Assembly (NCBI GenBank): GCA_964539135.1
Contig: CAZIFG010000007.1
Location: 1-64,000 of the forward strand
DNA from: CAZIFG01 sp964539135
GTDB lineage: Bacteria > Margulisbacteria > Marinamargulisbacteria > GCA-2716485 > CAZIFG01
Reading direction: 5' to 3'
DNA length: 64,000 bases
Positions 62,912-64,000 of the stretch are shown piece by piece (position 1 is the stretch's first letter; every line of letters begins with the position of its first letter). The position numbers and the translations under genes were made by a program. The notes under the pieces are model-generated. The model searched no databases and had not been told where the DNA came from. It saw only the letters and a program-made list of their open reading frames with translations.

Positions 62912-63622
62912 ATGGAAAAAATTAACAGCGGCATAGAGGGATTTGATAAACTGCTTTTTGGAGGACTTCCAAAAGGTCGCGCTTACCTTGTATCCGGAGA
63001 ACCCGGAACAGGCAAAACCATTTTTTCACTCCAGTATCTTCTGGTTGGGATTCAAAATGGCGAAAAGTGCATTTATATTTCCATTGATGAAAAGCCCGAG
63101 CACCTTATTTTAGATGCCCAAGCTTTAGGCTGGGATCTTACGCCCTTGCTTGAAAGTGGCCAACTCCAAATTATTGATGTGACCAAGTATTTTTCTTCTA
63201 CTAAAAGTCAAGAAGAAGGTGGTATTCATATAGACAGAGTGGTCAATGATATCATTGGGTATGTTAAAGCCGCTGGCGCTACGCGACTGGCCATCGACCC
63301 CATAGCCCCTCTTATTTTTTCAGATGCTGAATTTCCCAATGTTGTGGAATATATCCGTAATTTGATCTTTGCTATTGAAGACAATACCGGATGCACGACC
63401 CTTTTAACTTCTTACGTTCCCGTTGGCTCTGAAAAAGTCAGCAGTTTTGGTATCGAAGAATTTGCCGCATCTGGCATTATTGTTTTAAAACTCATCAAAC
63501 ACAACAACAAACAAATCCGGACCATTGGAGTTCGCAAAATGCGTGGAACCCGCATTGATTTGACGGAATACAGCTTTGAAATTCTCCCTGAAAGAGGCGT
63601 CGTTCTTCGACAACCTCTTTAA
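62912..63622 (+). CDS. KaiC-like RecA-fold ATPase
   Basis: 236 residues from the ATG at 62912, the point where KaiC homology begins (NSGIEGFDKLLFGGLPKG). Walker A GEPGTGKT is at 29-36 and Walker B LAID at 126-129; the acidic pair after strand 2 is Asp59-Glu60. One KaiC domain, unlike cyanobacterial KaiC with two; no KaiA or KaiB nearby. The upstream stretch in the same frame is not homologous. A TATAGT box at 62894-62899 gives a very short leader. Adjacent to a receiver protein, so signal transduction is likely. Confidence 0.85.
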   Translation: MEKINSGIEGFDKLLFGGLPKGRAYLVSGEPGTGKTIFSLQYLLVGIQNGEKCIYISIDEKPEHLILDAQALGWDLTPLLESGQLQIIDVTKYFSSTKSQEEGGIHIDRVVNDIIGYVKAAGATRLAIDPIAPLIFSDAEFPNVVEYIRNLIFAIEDNTGCTTLLTSYVPVGSEKVSSFGIEEFAASGIIVLKLIKHNNKQIRTIGVRKMRGTRIDLTEYSFEILPERGVVLRQPL

Positions 63623-63641
63623 TCTTTGAAAAGGACTCGCC

Positions 63642-64000
63642 ATGACAAAAATTTTAGTCGCCGATGATGAAGCCAATATCCTGATGCTCTTAGAAATCGT
63701 CCTTAAAGACATCGCCGATGAGGTTATCACCGCTGAAAATGGCGAAATTGCCGTTGATAAAGCACAGGAACACCACCCCGATCTGATCATTACCGATGTG
63801 GTCATGCCTAAAATGAATGGCTTCGAAGTCTGTCGTGCTATTCGCAGCATTGAAGAACTGCAAGACACGCCAATTATCATTCTGTCTGCTTTAGGTGATG
63901 AATACAATAAAATTACCGGCTTTGAAGAAGGGGCCGATGATTACTTGATTAAGCCTTTTAATGTCGAAGAGTTAAAATCTCGCGCCAAGGCACTACTCCT
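63642..64000 (+). CDS. Response regulator receiver protein (cut by window end)
   Basis: 119 codons seen, no stop before the edge. Acidic pocket Asp8-Asp9, phosphoacceptor Asp52 in LIITDVVMP, Ser82 and Lys104 (YLIKPF) are all in place. AAAGGA lies upstream of the ATG. The output domain, if any, lies beyond 64000. Co-transcribed with the KaiC-like gene, 19 bp downstream. Confidence 0.93.
   Translation, partial: MTKILVADDEANILMLLEIVLKDIADEVITAENGEIAVDKAQEHHPDLIITDVVMPKMNGFEVCRAIRSIEELQDTPIIILSALGDEYNKITGFEEGADDYLIKPFNVEELKSRAKALL

Noticed and set aside
1..64000. CRISPR arrays, rRNA genes, prophage or a full insertion sequence
   Set aside because: No regularly spaced repeats, no rRNA sequence and no transposase or phage structural gene found on either strand. 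The only dispersed repeat is the 136-145 bp element.

Overview
The window looks like a chromosomal segment of a flagellated, diderm (two-membrane) bacterium with a moderately AT-rich genome and the standard genetic code (TGA is used as a stop throughout). Supporting genes are fliH-fliI-fliJ, an outer-membrane beta-barrel ending in Phe, lgt and lipoproteins, PBP1A, and a lipid-A-disaccharide-synthase-related glycosyltransferase of a type known mainly from cyanobacteria. HisZ plus a short HisG, a YqeG-type HAD phosphatase and a full Bat/MoxR cluster add to the picture. A lineage near Cyanobacteria/Margulisbacteria would fit, but that is inference from gene families, not a phylogeny.

Layout. 180-14283 (minus): one chain of 14 genes, moxR-DUF58-DUF4381-batA-batB-batC-batD-batE-murC-murB-ddl-ftsQ-ftsA-aroF. 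Every junction from moxR to ftsA overlaps or has no gap, and a strong promoter precedes moxR. 14382-21957: folA, a lipoprotein, a helical protein, the LpxB-related gene, tRNA-Leu(UAG), hisZ-hisG, a HAD phosphatase and a second lipoprotein. 21958-24869: an accessory patch with a HopA1-like protein, an unrecognised (possibly HIT/DcpS-like) protein and a degenerate Fic protein. 24866-35527: gatCAB, GNAT, hisE, dnaE, sppA, a membrane protein, ispF and a SpoU methyltransferase. 35504-37720: four small or accessory genes, including a FlgG-like protein with a Sec signal. 37729-41042 (minus): rpmH-rnpA-yidD-yidC-jag-mnmE, an origin-proximal cluster. 41176-50869: aroC, bolA, a PgsA-PssA fusion, metG, tyrS, PBP1A, trxB, lgt. 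50935-53705: fliHIJ. 55292-57456: beta-barrel and epimerase. 57543-61622: mnmG-rsmG and parAB. 61623-62276: a gene-free region with perfect parS sites. The window ends in a KaiC-like ATPase and a response regulator cut by the edge.

The most unusual signal is a dispersed 136-145 bp element with 21 bp terminal inverted repeats (ends GGGACTGTTGCGAAATGCCT) and, in several copies, exact 5 bp target duplications. Seven near-complete copies and two or more relics are visible, and all seven full copies point the same way. Element plus target duplication is 147 or 141 bp, both multiples of three. One copy lies in frame inside an SDR epimerase, adding 49 codons; another split an ATGA stop/start overlap between ispF and a methyltransferase without destroying either codon; a 21 bp relic sits in frame in a signal peptide. 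This resembles the logic of Rickettsia palindromic elements, in what appears to be an unrelated lineage.

A second pattern is that many first genes of transcription units lack a Shine-Dalgarno sequence and have a TATAAT-like, often TGn-extended, -10 box only 6-9 nt before the start codon. This implies widespread leaderless mRNAs, while internal genes and genes with leaders carry GGAGG-type sites.
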